Below, one piece after another: positions 15,176-23,597 of a DNA stretch of 32,065 bases; the first letter of the stretch is position 1, and every line of letters starts with the position of its first letter. Made by a program: the position numbers and the translations under genes. The stretch is taken from the NCBI GenBank assembly GCA_030746555.1, contig JASLMK010000084.1:1-32065 (forward strand). The letters are read 5' to 3'. The notes under the pieces are model-generated. The model made no database searches. It was not told the origin of the DNA and saw only the letters and a list, made by a program, of their open reading frames with translations. The stretch is from Planctomycetota bacterium (GTDB taxonomy: Bacteria; Planctomycetota; UBA1135; GCA-002686595).

Positions 15176-16318
15176 TCAGGTCTCGTGCAGCGCGACGAGC
15201 GGCTCGATGCGCGGTCCCCCGTCGGGGTCCGCCACGGCGAACTCGCCGCCGCCGCGCAGGGTCACCCCGGCGATCGCTCCGTCCAGGCCGAGCACGTAGA
15301 AGTTCAGCCCGAAGGTCGGCACGCCCGCGCCGTCGACCAGCCCCGGCTGCCAGGCGGCCGCGCGCCGGGCCTGGCGCGTGACGCGGCGCAGCACCTCCAT
15401 CCCCGCATCGAGGGGGCTCGCCCCTCCCCGCAGGAGCTCGATGGCCGCGTGGCTGCCTCCCGAGAGGATCGCCGCCTCCCCGCGCCCGGTCGCTCCCGCG
15501 CTGCCCACCTCCGCATCGCAGTACAGGCCCGCGCCGACGGCGGGCGAGTCCCCAACGCGACCGGGGATCTTCCAGGCCAAGCCGGAGGTGGTCGTCGTGC
15601 AAGCGACCTTACCCGCGGTCGAGAGTGCCGAGCAGTGGATCGTCCCCGTGGGGCGATCACGCAGGATCGCGTCCGCCTCGGCCAGCAGCTCGGCCTCCTC
15701 GCGCGACCGCGAAGCCTGCTTCTTCTTCGAGGACCCGCGAGGGGGCAGGCGATCGTCGCGGTCGCTCATGGTCTCCTTCCAGCGCAGCCAGATCTCCCGC
15801 GTGGGGGGCGTGAGCAGTTCGACGTGCTGGTGGCCGTGGGCGCGGGCGAACTCGTAGGCGCCGCGACCGACGATCATGCAGTGGTCGGTACGCTCCATGA
15901 CCAGGCGCGCGACCTCGCTCGGATGGAGGATGTTCTCGATGGCCGCCACGGCGCCGGAGTTGTGCGTCGCGCCGTCCATGACCGCGGCGTCGAGCTGCAC
16001 GACGCCGTCCTCGTTGGGCAGCCCCCCCAGACCGACGCTGCGGTCGTCGGGGTCGGCCTCGACGACCTTGACGACGTCGATCGCGACGTCGAGGGGAGCC
16101 TCGCCCGCCACCAGGCGCGGGTAGTTGGCCTTCATCCCCGCCAGGCAGTTGCGGCTGCCCACGAGCACCGCGGGAGCTCGGCTCGGGCGGGGCGCGGCCG
16201 AGATCGTCGCCGTAGCCTCCTCCGCCCGGCCGGCGGTCGAGGTGCAGGCCAGAGCCGCCGCCGAGGCGGACAGGCCCATGAAGTGGCGGCGATCGAGCTC
16301 ACGGGACGGGCCGGACAT
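15176..16318 (-). CDS. Tat-exported N4-(beta-N-acetylglucosaminyl)-L-asparaginase/isoaspartyl peptidase-like Ntn hydrolase
   Basis: The 380-residue precursor begins with a twin-arginine signal (LDRRHFMGLSASAAAL). The Ntn-hydrolase body shows GLGGLPNEDGVVQLDAAVMD (97-116) and, after a Lys/Arg-rich segment (about 185-210) that precedes the autocleavage site, GTIHCSAL with the nucleophile T226, then TSGLAWKIPGRVGDSP and VGAGLYCD. The family motif is usually DTIG; here it is GTIH, but the nucleophilic Thr is kept. Known relatives split the GlcNAc-Asn bond or isoaspartyl peptides. It follows the M28 peptidase by 28 bp, suggesting joint extracytoplasmic peptide or glycopeptide breakdown. Confidence 0.9.
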   Translation of the reverse strand: MSGPSRELDRRHFMGLSASAAALACTSTAGRAEEATATISAAPRPSRAPAVLVGSRNCLAGMKANYPRLVAGEAPLDVAIDVVKVVEADPDDRSVGLGGLPNEDGVVQLDAAVMDGATHNSGAVAAIENILHPSEVARLVMERTDHCMIVGRGAYEFARAHGHQHVELLTPPTREIWLRWKETMSDRDDRLPPRGSSKKKQASRSREEAELLAEADAILRDRPTGTIHCSALSTAGKVACTTTTSGLAWKIPGRVGDSPAVGAGLYCDAEVGSAGATGRGEAAILSGGSHAAIELLRGGASPLDAGMEVLRRVTRQARRAAAWQPGLVDGAGVPTFGLNFYVLGLDGAIAGVTLRGGGEFAVADPDGGPRIEPLVALHET

Positions 16319-16346
16319 GGGGATCCTCTGTCGAGTTCGGGGAGGG

Positions 16347-18038
16347 CTACCAGCAGAGCTGCTTCAACCAGCGGGCGGCACCGGCCGACCAGCGGTTCCA
16401 GTGCTCCTCGACGCGCTCCTCGCCCGCGGCGCGGGCCGCGCCCACGCGCAGCTCCCGCTCGAGCTCGAGGCTGGTGAGGTAGCGCTCGAGGTCCGCCGGA
16501 CGGGGAGCGGCGACGGCCAAGGCCGTAGCGAGGACCGCAGTGCAGCTGCGGCGCAGCTCCTCGCCGTCCAGCATCTCCATGCGGTCGAGGCCGGTGTGGT
16601 AGGTGTAGTCGGTGAAGTGCCAGATCAGGACGCCGGGGATGCCGTGCTCGAGGAACACGTCGTGGTCGCTGCCGCCCTCCCAGGGATTCTCCGAGGTGGT
16701 CCAGCCGCCGACGTGACGGGCGACGTCGGCCAGGGCCGTGCGCGCCACGAGGTTCAGGCCGCTGGGGCGGGCGATGTCCTCCTCGGTGACCTCGCCCGCT
16801 CCCCAGGGCGTGTGTGCGTCGGGAGCGAGGGGCGTGAGCGCTCCGGGGTCGGGTTCGCGCTCGAGCAGGGCGATTGCGCCGGTGCGCTCTGGAGACTGGC
16901 CGAGCATGTCGGCGGAGATCCCAGCGACCGCCTTGCGCTCGGTGCGCTCCAACCAGACGGAGCTCTGGCGCATCTCGTCGCCCCAGATGAACGCCAGGGT
17001 GCGCTCGGGGCGGTCGATCTCGCCGCTCTCGATCAGGCCGACGAGGGACACGGCCGACGCCGCCAGGCCGGCGATGCCACTGGCGTTGTCCCCGGCGCCG
17101 GGTTCCTGGACGTGGCTGGCGATGGCCACCGCCTCGTCGGGGAGCTCGCGCCCGACGATCTCCGCCACGAGCGTCCGCAGGGGTCTCTCGCGGAAGTCGA
17201 CCTCTGCCTTGAAGGTGAGCAAGACAGGGACGCCGTCCGCGACGAGCTCGCTGAGTCGATCGAAAGTCCGCCGCGAGATCTGCCCCACCGGGAGGCTCGT
17301 CCCCGGGGCCACCTTGCGGAACAAGATCGCGTCGAGGTGGCGGTCACCGCCGGAGGGGTCGACGGTGAAAGGAAAGACCGCCGCCGAGAGCACCGCCCGC
17401 GCTCCCGCCTTCTCCGCGCGGCGCAGGATGTTGCGCGAGAGAGGCTGGAGGGTGACCAGCAGGCTGCCCTCCTCGATGTCGCCCAGGCTCAGTACCGCGG
17501 GGCCGCTGACGTCGGCCGAGGGTGCGTTGATCGGCAGCATCACCCGGTCGCGGCCGGCGGGTTCGTCGAAGCCGTGCAGGCGCTCGGGTTCGGTCCCCGC
17601 GCGATGCAAGACGAGGCTGGCGCTCCTGGGCGTCCAGGCCGGCGCGCTCATCTCGGTCTCGATGATGCGCAGCTCGAGGTGCTCGACCGCCCCGAATCCG
17701 GCCGCGCGCAGACGCCCGGCGAGGTGGTCGAGGGTCGCCTCGTAGCCCTCGTTGCCCGGCGCTCGATACCAGCGGTCGGCGAACGCCGCGTCGGCGATGG
17801 CGCGCTCGGCGTCGAAGGCTCGGTAGAGGGCGGGAACGAAGCGGGCCGGCCCGCCCGCACCCTCGGCGACGCGCGGGCCGCGGTGCCCACCATCGGGGGG
17901 AGCGACCTCCGCGGTGCCCGCGGCTTCCGCCTGGGCGGCCGCCCGCGATGCGCCGAAGGCCGCCGCGCACAAGACGACCCCCGCCACTCTCCACCATCGT
18001 CCTGCGCTGTGGGTTGCGATGCTCACTCCGGGTCGCAC
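16347..18038 (-). CDS. Exported M28-family zinc aminopeptidase
   Basis: The 563-residue protein has a signal peptide (hydrophobic core about 16-35, Ala-rich cleavage region). A PA-like insert (about 170-300) precedes the M28 catalytic core. The two-zinc ligands are all present: H309 (IASHVQEPGAGDN), D317 bridging, E355 in IWGDEMRQSS, D377 in ISADMLGQ, and the late His in YHTGLDRMEM. GSDHDVF is also kept. It should remove N-terminal residues from peptides outside the cytoplasm. GTG 18038 is the longest start, with GGGGA just before; GTG 18026 is also possible. The C-terminal tail (DLERYL to WLKQLCW) reappears in the degenerate paralogue at 20538. Confidence 0.9.
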   Translation of the reverse strand: MRPGVSIATHSAGRWWRVAGVVLCAAAFGASRAAAQAEAAGTAEVAPPDGGHRGPRVAEGAGGPARFVPALYRAFDAERAIADAAFADRWYRAPGNEGYEATLDHLAGRLRAAGFGAVEHLELRIIETEMSAPAWTPRSASLVLHRAGTEPERLHGFDEPAGRDRVMLPINAPSADVSGPAVLSLGDIEEGSLLVTLQPLSRNILRRAEKAGARAVLSAAVFPFTVDPSGGDRHLDAILFRKVAPGTSLPVGQISRRTFDRLSELVADGVPVLLTFKAEVDFRERPLRTLVAEIVGRELPDEAVAIASHVQEPGAGDNASGIAGLAASAVSLVGLIESGEIDRPERTLAFIWGDEMRQSSVWLERTERKAVAGISADMLGQSPERTGAIALLEREPDPGALTPLAPDAHTPWGAGEVTEEDIARPSGLNLVARTALADVARHVGGWTTSENPWEGGSDHDVFLEHGIPGVLIWHFTDYTYHTGLDRMEMLDGEELRRSCTAVLATALAVAAPRPADLERYLTSLELERELRVGAARAAGEERVEEHWNRWSAGAARWLKQLCW

Positions 18039-18171
18039 GCGGTCCCCAAGGGCAGGAACGCGGCGCGCCAGTATCGCCTATCGGTGCAACCGCCGACAAA
18101 GGTCGACCCGCTTCTCGCCGCTGGCGGCCCCGCGGGGGCGGTCGGGGGGAGAGTCGGCCCGGCTCATCGCG

Positions 18172-18177
18172 TATCCT
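18172..18177 (+). promoter_or_regulatory. Candidate -10 box for the sulfatase-like gene
   Basis: TATCCT lies 20 bp before the start codon in the 158-bp divergent region. The spacing to ATG is short and no -35 is clear. Confidence 0.25.
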
Positions 18178-18196
18178 CTCCCGTCCGCCTGCCGCC

Positions 18197-20524
18197 ATGG
18201 TCCCCGCCCCGCGCTCGTCCGCTTCGGTCCTCACGGGCCTGGTCTCGGCCCTCGCCATGGCCGCCTGCGGCGGGGACGACACCCCCGAACCGGCGCCGGC
18301 CGCCCCCACGACCGGCGCCTGGGCACTGGACCTGATCCCGCTAGGTCCCCCGGCACCCGCCGGGCGCCCCCCGCGCGTCATGCTCCTCGAGCTGCCGCCG
18401 GAGCTGGAGCCCTGGGAGGTCGTGGAGGGCACGGGTCTCCTCCGCCCCCGCCAGGAGGGGGCCGCGCGCAGCCTCCTGCTCCGGGAGGCGCGCCAGAAGC
18501 GGCTGCGCATCCCCGGTCCGATCGACCCGCGCGGTGTGGACTCGATCGCCCTGGAGCTGGCGACCTGGCAGGCGCACCAGGTCTCGGCGCACCTGGTGCG
18601 CGAGGGCTGGGGCACGCTCAACTCGAAGTTCGTGCCCGTCGGCCGCCACGTCGAGCCGCGGACGATCGAGATCCCCATGCCCCAGCTCCACCACCACGAC
18701 GAGCCCTTCGACGAGCTCGTGCTGTCGTTCCTGGGAGGGGGACCGGTCAGCCTGCGCCACGGTGTGAGCCTGATCGACTTGCCGCGGGAGCAACTGCTGC
18801 CGCCTCACGGGGGGCCGCCCGAGCTGGTCGAGAGCGACGGTGAGTCCCGGCTTGCGGTCACCCTGGCGGCGGGCCGGCCCCTGATCGCGCGCGCGGCGGT
18901 GCCCGAGAGCGCTCACCTGCTCGTAAGCCACGCCGTCCCCCCCGGCGTGGGACTGAAGGCGAAGCCCGGCAGACTGCTGGTCACCGCAGAGGACGGCAAC
19001 GGCGAGCGGGCCGTGCTCGCCCTCGGCCTTCCGGCGTTCGGGGACGACCGCTGGAAGTCGGGACTGCTGGACCTGGCGGCCCTCTCCGGCCCCTCCGTGC
19101 GATTCCGATTCGAGCTCGAACAGGTGCCCGATGAGGCCCTCGTCGCCCTCGCCGTCCCCATGCTCTGCAAGCGCTCCGAGACGCCGCCGACGGTGCTCCT
19201 GGTCACCTCGGACACCCACCGCGCCGACCACCTCGGCGCGGCGGAGCTGGGGGTCGAGGTCGCGACGCCCGCCCTCGACGCCCTCGCGGCGCGTGGCGTC
19301 CTCTTCGAGGACTGCTTTGCGTCCACCAATGTCACCAATCCCTCGCACATCGCCCTGATGACGGCCACGAGCCCGCGGGTGACGGGGATCACCAACAACT
19401 ACACGACCCTCTCCGGCGAGGCGCCGACCCTCGCCGAGGAGTTCGCTCGCGCGGGCTACCTGACCCTCGCCGCGACGAGTGCGCGCCACCTCGAGCACAA
19501 GACCAGCGGCCTGGGCCAGGGATTCGCGCGCATGGCCTCGCCCGGCCGACCCCGGGACGCGGAGACCACGATCAACTTCGTGCGCGGCTGGCTCGACGAG
19601 GCCCGCGGCGTTCCGATCTTCGTGTGGCTCCACCTGTTCGACGCCCACGGCCCCTACGCGCCGCCCGAGCCGTACCTCGAGCGCTACTGGCCGAGCGGGC
19701 GCGATCCGTTCGACCCCGCCCTTGCCGGCGACGCCCTCCCGCGGATGAAGATGCCCCCGGAGCTGGAGGGCCTGCGCGATCCGGCCTATCCCTCGGCGCT
19801 CTACCGCGGAGAGGTCTCCTACCTGGACTTCGAGCTCGGCAGCCTCCTGGAGCATCCGCGCTTCGCGGAGGCGATCACGGCGGTCACTGCGGACCACGGT
19901 GAGTCCTTCGGCGCCCACGGAATCTACTACGACCACGGCGGCCTCTACCCCGACACGATCCACGTTCCCTTGATCCTCGCCTGGCCCCAGGCTCCGGCGG
20001 GGACACGCGTGGCCGGGCCGGTGCGCCAGATCGACCTGGGGGCGACGCTCCTCGAGCTGGCTGGACTCCCCGCGGGGGACCTCCCAGGACAGAGCCTGCG
20101 CACCGTCCTGGAGGGTGAACCCGATCGCCGGCCGCGCTACTCCCTCGCCGCCCACAACGAGTCCGCCGCGATCACCTGGGACGGCTGGCACCTCATCCTC
20201 CAACTGCGCGACAACGAGCCCACCTACGGGACCGTGCGCTTCCTGCGCCACGATGTCGAGCTCTACCGCCTCGCCGACGACCCGGGCTGCGAACGCTCCC
20301 TCGTGGAGACCGAACCCGAGATGGCGAAACGCCTGCGGACGGGCCTGGTCGGCTGGCTCCTGAAGCCGCGCGAGCACGACTGGGTGAAGCAGGTCAGCCG
20401 GGATCCCGAGCTCCTGCGCGAACTCGCCAAGCTCGGCTATGTCGCCGGCGACGAAGGAGACACGGGGGAGGAACCCCTCATCTCGCGCCACTGCGGGTGC
20501 GAGCGCTGCGCGAGGTTTCGTTGA
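18197..20524 (+). CDS. Sulfatase/alkaline-phosphatase superfamily lipoprotein with Thr at the FGly position
   Basis: The 775-residue product begins with a lipoprotein signal (LAMAAC, Cys24). Roughly 330 unassigned residues precede the sulfatase fold, which starts at VLLVTSDTHRADHLG (about 333-347). The active-site stretch reads VTNPSHIALMT: T380 stands where FGly-forming Cys/Ser of CxPxR is expected, and His384 replaces Arg. Metal ligands appear intact (TADHGESFGAHG). Some superfamily members use Thr as nucleophile in phosphoester chemistry, so the substrate may not be a sulfate ester. Family-like sequence ends at LAKLGYV; the last 20-odd residues are unusual and the stop lies in a relic repeat end. 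Confidence 0.85.
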   Translation: MVPAPRSSASVLTGLVSALAMAACGGDDTPEPAPAAPTTGAWALDLIPLGPPAPAGRPPRVMLLELPPELEPWEVVEGTGLLRPRQEGAARSLLLREARQKRLRIPGPIDPRGVDSIALELATWQAHQVSAHLVREGWGTLNSKFVPVGRHVEPRTIEIPMPQLHHHDEPFDELVLSFLGGGPVSLRHGVSLIDLPREQLLPPHGGPPELVESDGESRLAVTLAAGRPLIARAAVPESAHLLVSHAVPPGVGLKAKPGRLLVTAEDGNGERAVLALGLPAFGDDRWKSGLLDLAALSGPSVRFRFELEQVPDEALVALAVPMLCKRSETPPTVLLVTSDTHRADHLGAAELGVEVATPALDALAARGVLFEDCFASTNVTNPSHIALMTATSPRVTGITNNYTTLSGEAPTLAEEFARAGYLTLAATSARHLEHKTSGLGQGFARMASPGRPRDAETTINFVRGWLDEARGVPIFVWLHLFDAHGPYAPPEPYLERYWPSGRDPFDPALAGDALPRMKMPPELEGLRDPAYPSALYRGEVSYLDFELGSLLEHPRFAEAITAVTADHGESFGAHGIYYDHGGLYPDTIHVPLILAWPQAPAGTRVAGPVRQIDLGATLLELAGLPAGDLPGQSLRTVLEGEPDRRPRYSLAAHNESAAITWDGWHLILQLRDNEPTYGTVRFLRHDVELYRLADDPGCERSLVETEPEMAKRLRTGLVGWLLKPREHDWVKQVSRDPELLRELAKLGYVAGDEGDTGEEPLISRHCGCERCARFR

Positions 20525-20540
20525 TGAATCATCCGGGTTA
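20521..20540. repeat. Solo terminal end of the MITE-like repeat, shared by two stop codons
   Basis: TTGATGAATCATCCGGGTTA matches the right end of the complete element (9661-9680) at 18 of 20 bases and also ends in TA. No element interior or second end is found nearby, so it looks like a relic or an end of a related element. It supplies the TGA of the sulfatase-like gene (20522-20524) and, on the other strand, the TAA of the M28-like gene (20538-20540). Confidence 0.7.
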
Positions 20541-21659
20541 GCCGCCCCCGCCCAGGCACAGGGCGCGGAACCAGTGGCGCACGCGGGTGCAGCGCTCGCG
20601 CCAGCGCGGGGCCAAGGAGTCGTCGCTCGCAGCCGTCGCCGCACTGACGCGCGCATCGAGCTGCGCGCGGTTGGTCAGGAGGTAGCGCTCGAGATCCCCC
20701 GGCAGCGGATCCGCCAGGGCCAGGGCCGTCGCGCCCGCCGCGGCGGCCAGGCGCCCTAGGGACTCGCCGGCCGCCTCATCGGCTGCGACGCGGAACACGA
20801 CGCTGGGCACGCCGACCGCGACGAAGGGGCGCCGTGCGCCCCCATCGGAGAACGGCCCCTCCGAGGTGACCAGCCCGCCCGCCAGCCGGGCGACGTCCGC
20901 CTGGGCGCAGCGCGCGACGACGGCCAGGCCGTCGGGCCGCGGCCCCGCCCCCGCCGATTCCCCCCCCGGCCCGAGCTCGAGGGCGCGCTCCAGGTGCAGG
21001 GCCGCCGGCGGGGGCGCGAGGGCGCCGTGGCCATGGACCGCGGCCACGACGTAGTGGCTCCCGCTCGCCAGCCAGGTGCGGGTCGCCGCCGGGTCGGCGC
21101 CCCACAACAAGAGCACCGAGCGCGCCGGGGCCGCGAGCTCGTCGGCGGCCAGGGCCTTTGCCAGGACCAGGGCCAACCCCAGTTGCGCCGCGGCACCGTG
21201 CGCGCCCCCCTCCGCCGTCGCTTCCGAGCCGGTGTGGGCGACGAGCACGACTGCCTCGTGTGGACGGGTGGCACCCTCGATGGTCGCGAAGACGAAGGGA
21301 GCTCCCCCTTCCGCCGCCAGGCTCACACCCAGGCTCAGTCCCGGCTGGGCGCCGAAGCCCGCCGCCTCGAGGGTGACGCCGAGCTCACGGAGGGTCGCGG
21401 CGGGGTCGACCCCGGCCGCTGCCCAGGAGCGAGCGCGGGCCTGGTTCGACGGCCCGTCGAAGAGCTCGAGGATCCCGCCCGCGAAGCGCGCGGGCCCGGT
21501 CGGAGCGATCAGGACCCCGGGACCGCCGGCGTGGTCGCTGGTGGCGGAGTACTCGGGGCCGACGAACAGGTCTGCGGGGGGCGGCAGGTCGGGTGCGAGG
21601 CACCCGCCGGCGAACAGGCACGCGGCGGCGGTGCGAAGCGGTCGGGGAGCAGGCGCCAT
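20538..21659 (-). CDS. Degenerate M28-peptidase paralogue, lipoprotein, zinc ligands lost
   Basis: The 373-residue protein has a lipoprotein signal (LFAGGC, Cys20). It is recognisably a shrunken relative of the M28 peptidase at 16347: the C-terminal tail PGDLERYLLTNRAQLDARV through RHWFRALC follows the same pattern as PADLERYL through RWLKQLCW there, and VLVAHTGSEA aligns with the AIASHVQEPG strand. The first His is kept, but GDNASG has become GAHGAA, the WGDE glutamate is WGAD, and the late HTGLD histidine is gone. Catalysis is unlikely; a binding role or decay is possible. It lies 28 bp after mtnP on the same strand. Confidence 0.75.
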   Translation of the reverse strand: MAPAPRPLRTAAACLFAGGCLAPDLPPPADLFVGPEYSATSDHAGGPGVLIAPTGPARFAGGILELFDGPSNQARARSWAAAGVDPAATLRELGVTLEAAGFGAQPGLSLGVSLAAEGGAPFVFATIEGATRPHEAVVLVAHTGSEATAEGGAHGAAAQLGLALVLAKALAADELAAPARSVLLLWGADPAATRTWLASGSHYVVAAVHGHGALAPPPAALHLERALELGPGGESAGAGPRPDGLAVVARCAQADVARLAGGLVTSEGPFSDGGARRPFVAVGVPSVVFRVAADEAAGESLGRLAAAAGATALALADPLPGDLERYLLTNRAQLDARVSAATAASDDSLAPRWRERCTRVRHWFRALCLGGGG

Positions 21660-21687
21660 GGTCGAGCCGTGGCGGCGTCTTCGGCGA

Positions 21688-22551
21688 TCAGACGTACTTG
21701 CTGATCAACAGCTCCAGGCGCAGTCGAGCCTCCGACGAGATCGCCTCCGGCGCGGTCATGATCGCATGGGCCAGGGCGCTCTCGCAAGGCGTCTCGCCCA
21801 TGCCGGCCGCCAGCGGCGCGGCGGCGCGGATCAGATCCCGCGCGCTCTTGACGTTTTGGTGCACGGTGGCGACGACGGTCTCGACGCTGACGTCGTCATG
21901 TCCCTCGTGCCAGCAGTCAAAGTCCGTGGCCATCGCGATGGTCGCGTAGCAGATCTCCGCCTCGCGGGAGAGGCGCGCCTCCTGCAGGTTGGTCATCCCG
22001 ATCACGTCGACACCCCAGGAGCGGTAGAGCAACGACTCCGCGCGGGTAGAGAACTGCGGGCCCTCCATGTTGATGTAGGTGCCGCCGTCGTGAACGGTGA
22101 CGTCGACCCCCTCGGCGGCGGTGAGCAGGATCCGGCGCAGCTCCTCGCAGATCGGCTCGGCGAAGGCGACGTGGGCCACGACGCCGTCGGTGAAGAACGT
22201 GTCGGGGCGATGCCGAGTGCGATCGATGAACTGGTCGACGAGCACGAACTCCCCGGGAGCGATCTCCTCGCGCATGGAGCCCACGGCCGAAACCGAGAGG
22301 ATGCGCGAGACTCCGAGCTTCTTCATGCCCCAGATGTTGGCCCGCGAGTTGATCTCGGTGGGGCTGATGCGGTGGCCGCGACCGTGGCGCGGCAGGAAGA
22401 CCATCGAGACGTCCCCCAGCCGCCCGGTCAGGTAGGCGTCGCTGGGAGCGCCGAAGGGAGTGGAGAGGTCGACCTCGCTCTTGTCCTCGAGGCCCTCCAT
22501 GTCATAGAGGCCCGAGCCTCCGATGACGCCGACAACGTGCTGCTCGCTCAT
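21688..22551 (-). CDS. mtnP: S-methyl-5'-thioadenosine phosphorylase
   Basis: The 287-residue cytoplasmic enzyme cleaves methylthioadenosine with phosphate into adenine and methylthioribose 1-phosphate, starting methionine salvage. Seen are the phosphate loop VGVIGGSGLYD near the N-terminus, FLPRHGRGHRISPTEINSRA (about 52-71), VSAVGSMREEI, and the substrate-site MEGPQFSTRAES and IGMTNLQEARLSREAEICY typical of MTAP. Length is normal. ATG 22551 fits the usual N-terminus. A TAGGCT box lies 46 bp upstream in the 121-bp divergent region. It supplies adenine salvage in parallel to hpt at 27705. Confidence 0.95.
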   Translation of the reverse strand: MSEQHVVGVIGGSGLYDMEGLEDKSEVDLSTPFGAPSDAYLTGRLGDVSMVFLPRHGRGHRISPTEINSRANIWGMKKLGVSRILSVSAVGSMREEIAPGEFVLVDQFIDRTRHRPDTFFTDGVVAHVAFAEPICEELRRILLTAAEGVDVTVHDGGTYINMEGPQFSTRAESLLYRSWGVDVIGMTNLQEARLSREAEICYATIAMATDFDCWHEGHDDVSVETVVATVHQNVKSARDLIRAAAPLAAGMGETPCESALAHAIMTAPEAISSEARLRLELLISKYV

Positions 22552-22596
22552 CTTGATTCCTCGACCGTGCGGGATCGGCCCGCGGGGGGGCGCCCA

Positions 22597-22602
22597 AGCC
22601 TA
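22597..22602 (-). promoter_or_regulatory. Candidate -10 box for mtnP
   Basis: TAGGCT in the context GCTAGGCT is read on the minus strand 46 bp before the start codon, one base different from the TAGGAT boxes at other genes. Confidence 0.28.
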
Positions 22603-22642
22603 GCGGCGCGTGAGCCGGATTCCAGGTCGGTGCCCCGCTCGC

Positions 22643-22648
22643 TAGGAT
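22643..22648 (+). promoter_or_regulatory. Candidate -10 box for the HEAT-repeat gene
   Basis: TAGGAT in the context GCTAGGAT lies 25 bp before ATG 22673, like the boxes before rnpB and the M1 gene. No -35 sequence is evident. Confidence 0.35.
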
Positions 22649-22672
22649 GGCAGCGAGGGGAACGGTCGATCC

Positions 22673-23572
22673 ATGGGAGCGGACAGAAGCGGCAGCCGGG
22701 ACTGGGTGGTGCTGGGCGTGGGGGTCGTCGCCCTGACGATCCCCGCACTACTGCTGCCGCGAGCCCGAACGGCCAAGGAGTGGATCGGAGACCTCAAGCG
22801 TGGAGACGCGCAACAGCGGATGACGGCGGCCTACGCTCTGCGCCACGGCGAGCCCGAGCACCTCCCCTACACGCTGCGCGCCCTGCTCGAGATCGTGCGC
22901 TCGGCGGAGCCGCACCTCTCGGAGATGGCGCGCGAGTCTGCACGCCGGGTCGCGGCCGAGGACATCGGCCTGGTGGTGGAGCTCTTCGAAGAGTCGGGCG
23001 CGGAAGACGTGACGACGCGCAGCTTCTGCGAGGGAGTGCTCCTCAATCATCCCCAAGAGGCCGTGGGACTGTTGGTCGCCGTGGTGGAGGACCCCAAGTC
23101 GAAGGCGAGTCGTCCTGCTGCGCAGCTGCTGGCACGCATGGGCGAGCCCGCGCTGGAGCCGCTCTCGAAGCTCTTGTGGGACGACGACCAGGACACCCGC
23201 CTGCTCGCCGCATGGGCCCTGGGCATCATGGGAGAGCCGGCGCGAAGCACCCTGGGCCTGCTCAAGGCGAGGATCCATGCACCCACGGGGCTGGAACGCC
23301 GGACGGCCCTGGAGGCGATGCGGTTCATCGACCCCGGGCACGAGAAGACCCTGCAACTCGCCGAGGCGCTCTTGGGCGACAAGGCCATCGAGACTCGGCG
23401 GGCGGCGCTGTTGTGCTACTTCGAGGGCTGGCTCTCGCGCCTGGACCGCGAACGGGCTGATGCGAACGCAGCGCCGCGGGAGGTCCTCGGCGAGCCGTTC
23501 GAGGCGGCCCTGGAGCGTCTCCTGGACGATTTCGACGCCCACGCCGCCAATGGCGGCCGACCGCCGGACTGA
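22673..23572 (+). CDS. Membrane-anchored HEAT-repeat protein
   Basis: The 299-residue protein has one N-terminal membrane helix (about 11-29) and then four to five HEAT-like helical pairs. Repeating features include MTAAYALRHGEPEHL, PAAQLLARMGEPALEPL and RLLAAWALGIMGEPARSTL. Such repeats form a curved scaffold for protein binding; the partner is unknown. The tail is acidic and probably disordered. ATG 22673 has a purine-rich GAGGGGAACGG upstream. It stands alone, divergent from mtnP and convergent with the SGNH gene. Confidence 0.8.
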   Translation: MGADRSGSRDWVVLGVGVVALTIPALLLPRARTAKEWIGDLKRGDAQQRMTAAYALRHGEPEHLPYTLRALLEIVRSAEPHLSEMARESARRVAAEDIGLVVELFEESGAEDVTTRSFCEGVLLNHPQEAVGLLVAVVEDPKSKASRPAAQLLARMGEPALEPLSKLLWDDDQDTRLLAAWALGIMGEPARSTLGLLKARIHAPTGLERRTALEAMRFIDPGHEKTLQLAEALLGDKAIETRRAALLCYFEGWLSRLDRERADANAAPREVLGEPFEAALERLLDDFDAHAANGGRPPD

Positions 23573-23597
23573 ACCGGACGGCCGATCGCTGCGCGGG

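Noticed and set aside
637..16318. Defence system, prophage or CRISPR content
   Set aside because: No nuclease-helicase modules, phage genes, integrase or regularly spaced repeats are seen. The VWA/HEAT and hydrolase pair resembles no known defence operon.
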